NCBI GenBank assembly: GCA_020846135.1
Contig: JADLEK010000044.1
Location: 62,001-126,000, forward strand
Origin: Gammaproteobacteria bacterium
Lineage (GTDB): Bacteria; Pseudomonadota; Gammaproteobacteria; Competibacterales; Competibacteraceae
Direction of reading: 5' to 3'
DNA length: 64,000 nt
Shown here: piece after piece, positions 61,461 through 64,000 of the stretch
Numbering within the stretch: position 1 is the first letter of the stretch
Layout of the letters: every line of letters begins with the position of its first letter
Position numbers and translations under genes: made by a program
The notes under the pieces: generated by a model
The model's input: the letters and a program-made list of their open reading frames with translations, nothing else
Databases searched by the model: none
Told to the model about the DNA's origin: nothing

Positions 61461-64000
61461 CTAACTGACCCCAAGCTGCAACGGGGCCGGTTTCAGCGCC
61501 ACCGCGCCAAACAGCGGCAAATCCAGCACGATGGAGAAGGCAAAGCCGTGGCTGGAAAACTCCTCGGCGCGAACCGTTCCCGCCGGTACGGTCATTCCGC
61601 TGCCGCCGTAGTCGCGGGCATCGCTGTTCAACAGTTCCCGATACGCAACCGGATAGGGGACGCCGATCCGGTAATTGGGGCGCGGCTGATCAGAGAAATT
61701 CAGCACCCACAGGATTGCATCGCGGGGATCGCGGGCCTTGCGCTGGAACGCCAGCACGTTGGTTTCCGCGCCATTGGGATCGATCCAGTCAAAGCCGGCT
61801 CCGTGAAAATCCATCTGATGCAGAGCCGGTTCCCGAGCATATAGCCGGTTCAGCGCCGCCAGAAACCGCTGCAACCCCTGATGTCCCGGCTGCCGCGCCA
61901 GCGTCCATTCCAGTTCGGCATCATGGTTCCACTCCCCGGCCTGACCAAATTCGCAACCCATGAACAGCAGTTTCTTGCCAGGATGGGCATACATGTAGGC
62001 GTACAGCACCCGCAGATTGGCGAGTTGTTCCTTTTCCGTACCGGGCATCTTGCCCAGCAGCGACTTTTTCAGATGCACCACTTCATCGTGCGACAGCGAC
62101 AGGATGAAGTTTTCGCCGAAGGCATAGGAGATGCTGAAGATCAGCTTGTCATGGTGGTAGCGGCGATGCACCGGCGGCTTCTGCATATAAAACAGCACAT
62201 CGTGCATCCACCCCATATTCCACTTGAAGCCGAAGCCCAGTCCGCCCACGTCGGTTGGGCGCGACACCTTCGGCCAGGCGGTCGATTCCTCGGCGATCAT
62301 CAATACGCCGGGGAAGCGGGCGTGAACGACGGCATTGGTGTGCTTGATGAACTCAATCGCCTCCAGATTTTCGTTGCCGCCGTATTTATTCGGAATCCAG
62401 TCCTTCTTGGAATAATCCAGATAGAGCATCGACGCCACCGCATCGACTCGCAGCCCGTCGAAATGGAAGGTGTCCAGCCAGTACAGGGCATTGGCGATCA
62501 GGAAGTTTTCGACCTCATGCCGGCCATAATTGAAGATCAATGTTCCCCAGTCGGGATGCTCGCCCTGGCGCGGGTCGGCGTGTTCATAAACACAGGTGCC
62601 GTCAAACCAGGCCATCGCGTGAGCGTCTTTCGGAAAATGCGCCGGCACCCAGTCCAGAATCACCCCGATGCCGTTCTGGTGACAGCGGTCGATCAGTTCC
62701 ATTAACTCTTCCGGGCGACCGTAGCGGGCGGTCGGGGCGTAGAAGTTGGAAATCTGATAGCCCCATGACGGGCCATAGGGATGCTCGGCCAGCGGCAGAA
62801 ATTCGATGTGGGTGAAGCCCATTTCCCGGATGTATGGAATGAGTTGATCGGCCAGCTCGCGGTAGGACAGGAACTCGCCGTCCGGGGTGCGCCGCCACGA
62901 TCCGGCGTGAACCTCGTAAATGGAGACCGGCCGGCCCCAGACATTGGTGCGCACCCGTTGCTGCATCCAGTCGCCGTCCCGCCATAAATGCTTGCTGGCC
63001 CGGTCGTAGACCACGCTGGCGGTACCGGGCGGGACTTCGGTATAAAAAGCCACCGGATCGGTTTTCAGAAAGACGTTGCCATTGCGGGCCAGGATTTCAA
63101 ACTTGTACAGCTCGCCTTCGTTCAGGTCGGGAATGAACAATTCCCAAATGCCGGAACCGGGCCGCAGCCGCATCGGATGTCGGCGACCATCCCAATAATT
63201 GAACGTACCCACGATGCTGACCCGCTGGGCATTGGGCGCCCACACCGCAAAATTGATCCCGCGCAAACCGTCGGTCTGGCAGGGATGCGCACCGAGATTC
63301 TGGTAAATCTGGTAATGATTGCCCTCGGCGAACAGGTGGCAATCCTGATCGCTAAGGATCGAAAAGCGCAGCGCGTAGGGATCGATAAAGGTGTGATTCT
63401 GTCCATGCTCGGTAGCGTTGATCCGGTAGCGCAGCGCATTCGGATCTGCGGCGACGATGGCCTCGAACAGCCCGTCATGGGTCGGTTGCAGCGGATAGAG
63501 CAACTGCGGGCGGTCATCGCTGACCAGGCAGGGATTCTCCGCTCCGGGCAACAGGGCGCGCACCACGCTCAGACCCGGCTCGGCCAGCGGATGTGGCCCC
63601 AACAAAGTATGGGGATGGACATGCCGGCCCTGAATCAACGCCGCGCTGTCGGTGACGCTCAAGGTCGGTGGCGCGGCTTCATCCCGTAGCAGGAAGCGCA
63701 ATCTCGCCGCCGGAGATTCGTTCTCCAGCCGGGCGACCCAGGTGCGGACATCGGTCCGCAGCGCGTCAACGTGATAAACCTGTTGCCAGAACCGGGCGTT
63801 AGCGGTCAGAAAGTTCCGCACTTCAGGCCGGTTCAGGTCGAAAGCCAGCAGCCCCGGTTGACCGGGAACATCAATATCGTAAAGCCGGGTTCCATCAAAC
63901 CAGCTCAGTTCCTGACCTTCGCGGGGAATAACCGGCGGAATCCATTCGAGAATGACCCCGATGTTGCGCTGGTGGCAGGCGTCGATGAACGCCATCAGTT
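61461..64000 (-). CDS. glgB: 1,4-alpha-glucan branching enzyme with extra N-terminal partial GH13 domain (5' cut by window)
   Basis: Complete GlgB module from about 63650 down: N1 domain beginning at RHVHPHTLLGPHPL, CBM48 with VWAPNAQRVSIVGTFNYWDG, GH13 with FHFDGLRVDAVASMLY (nucleophile Asp), MIAEESTAWP (acid/base Glu), LSHDEVVHLKKSL, and C-terminal beta domain. It makes alpha-1,6 branches in glycogen. Before N1 the same frame carries a second GH13 fragment, FIDACHQRNIGVILEWIPP ... FWQQVYHVDALRTDVRTWV. This aligns with the LIDRCHQNGIGVILDWVPA ... FHFDGLRVDA block but stops before beta5, so it lacks the acid/base Glu. The frame is open to the window edge; an internal ATG at 63995 is not a real start. 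Confidence 0.9.
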   Translation of the reverse strand, partial: LMAFIDACHQRNIGVILEWIPPVIPREGQELSWFDGTRLYDIDVPGQPGLLAFDLNRPEVRNFLTANARFWQQVYHVDALRTDVRTWVARLENESPAARLRFLLRDEAAPPTLSVTDSAALIQGRHVHPHTLLGPHPLAEPGLSVVRALLPGAENPCLVSDDRPQLLYPLQPTHDGLFEAIVAADPNALRYRINATEHGQNHTFIDPYALRFSILSDQDCHLFAEGNHYQIYQNLGAHPCQTDGLRGINFAVWAPNAQRVSIVGTFNYWDGRRHPMRLRPGSGIWELFIPDLNEGELYKFEILARNGNVFLKTDPVAFYTEVPPGTASVVYDRASKHLWRDGDWMQQRVRTNVWGRPVSIYEVHAGSWRRTPDGEFLSYRELADQLIPYIREMGFTHIEFLPLAEHPYGPSWGYQISNFYAPTARYGRPEELMELIDRCHQNGIGVILDWVPAHFPKDAHAMAWFDGTCVYEHADPRQGEHPDWGTLIFNYGRHEVENFLIANALYWLDTFHFDGLRVDAVASMLYLDYSKKDWIPNKYGGNENLEAIEFIKHTNAVVHARFPGVLMIAEESTAWPKVSRPTDVGGLGFGFKWNMGWMHDVLFYMQKPPVHRRYHHDKLIFSISYAFGENFILSLSHDEVVHLKKSLLGKMPGTEKEQLANLRVLYAYMYAHPGKKLLFMGCEFGQAGEWNHDAELEWTLARQPGHQGLQRFLAALNRLYAREPALHQMDFHGAGFDWIDPNGAETNVLAFQRKARDPRDAILWVLNFSDQPRPNYRIGVPYPVAYRELLNSDARDYGGSGMTVPAGTVRAEEFSSHGFAFSIVLDLPLFGAVALKPAPLQLGVS

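Noticed and set aside
1-64000. CRISPR array
   Set aside because: No regularly spaced identical direct repeats with unique spacers were seen; the repeats found are palindromic REP-like units and att sites.

Overview
The window is a GC-rich chromosome segment from a gammaproteobacterium. The gene content and order support this: yggS divergent from pilT, the proC-yggT-yggU cluster, tilS, efp with the EF-P lysylation ligase EpmA, an AlgR-type regulator and a FimX-type protein. A large glycogen gene set (GH13, GlgA, two GH57 enzymes, GlgB) next to an inorganic-carbon (DAB) pump resembles glycogen-accumulating lineages such as Candidatus Competibacteraceae. That placement is inference from gene content only.

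Layout. 1-7.9 kb: housekeeping genes (tilS end, hemN, prmB, fabI, psd, epmA, efp), with a frameshifted oxygen-sensor/GGDEF-like gene between epmA and efp. 8-15.3 kb: FimX-like c-di-GMP receptor, a perfect 34-bp-arm bidirectional terminator, htpX, the yggS-proC-yggT-yggU group and pilT. 15.4-21.9 kb: DabA followed by a 1045-residue membrane protein that fuses NuoL-like and NuoM-like halves. 22-27.8 kb: glycogen/alpha-glucan operon (GH13, glgA, two GH57). 27.8-34.4 kb: TlpA-like thioredoxin, CoA transferase, argC, an rRNA/tRNA uracil methyltransferase, a tiny zinc-ribbon gene, an EAL-HDOD protein and an EamA transporter.

34.6-47.6 kb is an integrated, defective Mu/P22-mosaic prophage. It sits in the 3' end of tRNA-Leu(CAA), is bounded by 58-bp direct repeats, and has its integrase beside the intact tRNA. 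It keeps capsid, protease, connector, tail and tape-measure genes. It has lost most of the terminase and shows no portal, baseplate, fibre or lysis gene. It carries two copies of an 84-bp double-hairpin repeat whose stem differences compensate each other.

47.6-64 kb: a decaying stretch (unknown pseudogene, internally deleted photolyase, broken alpha/beta hydrolase) mixed with intact genes: a copper-chaperone-like protein, lgt, bfd-bfr, a divergent histidine kinase/response regulator pair whose start codons overlap in one CATG, two unknown secreted proteins, a GT-C-like membrane protein, two MFS transporters, a short DarP/YjgA homologue, tRNA-Thr(CGT), an AlgR-like regulator, and a GlgB with an extra truncated GH13 half-barrel in front that runs off the window edge.

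Functional threads: carbon storage (GH13/GlgA/GH57/GlgB), bicarbonate uptake (DabA plus fused DabB), type IV pilus and c-di-GMP signalling (PilT, FimX-like, EAL-HDOD, AlgR-like), and EF-P modification (EpmA to EF-P Lys34). Several REP-like palindrome families are scattered in intergenic gaps; no RAYT transposase and no CRISPR array was seen.
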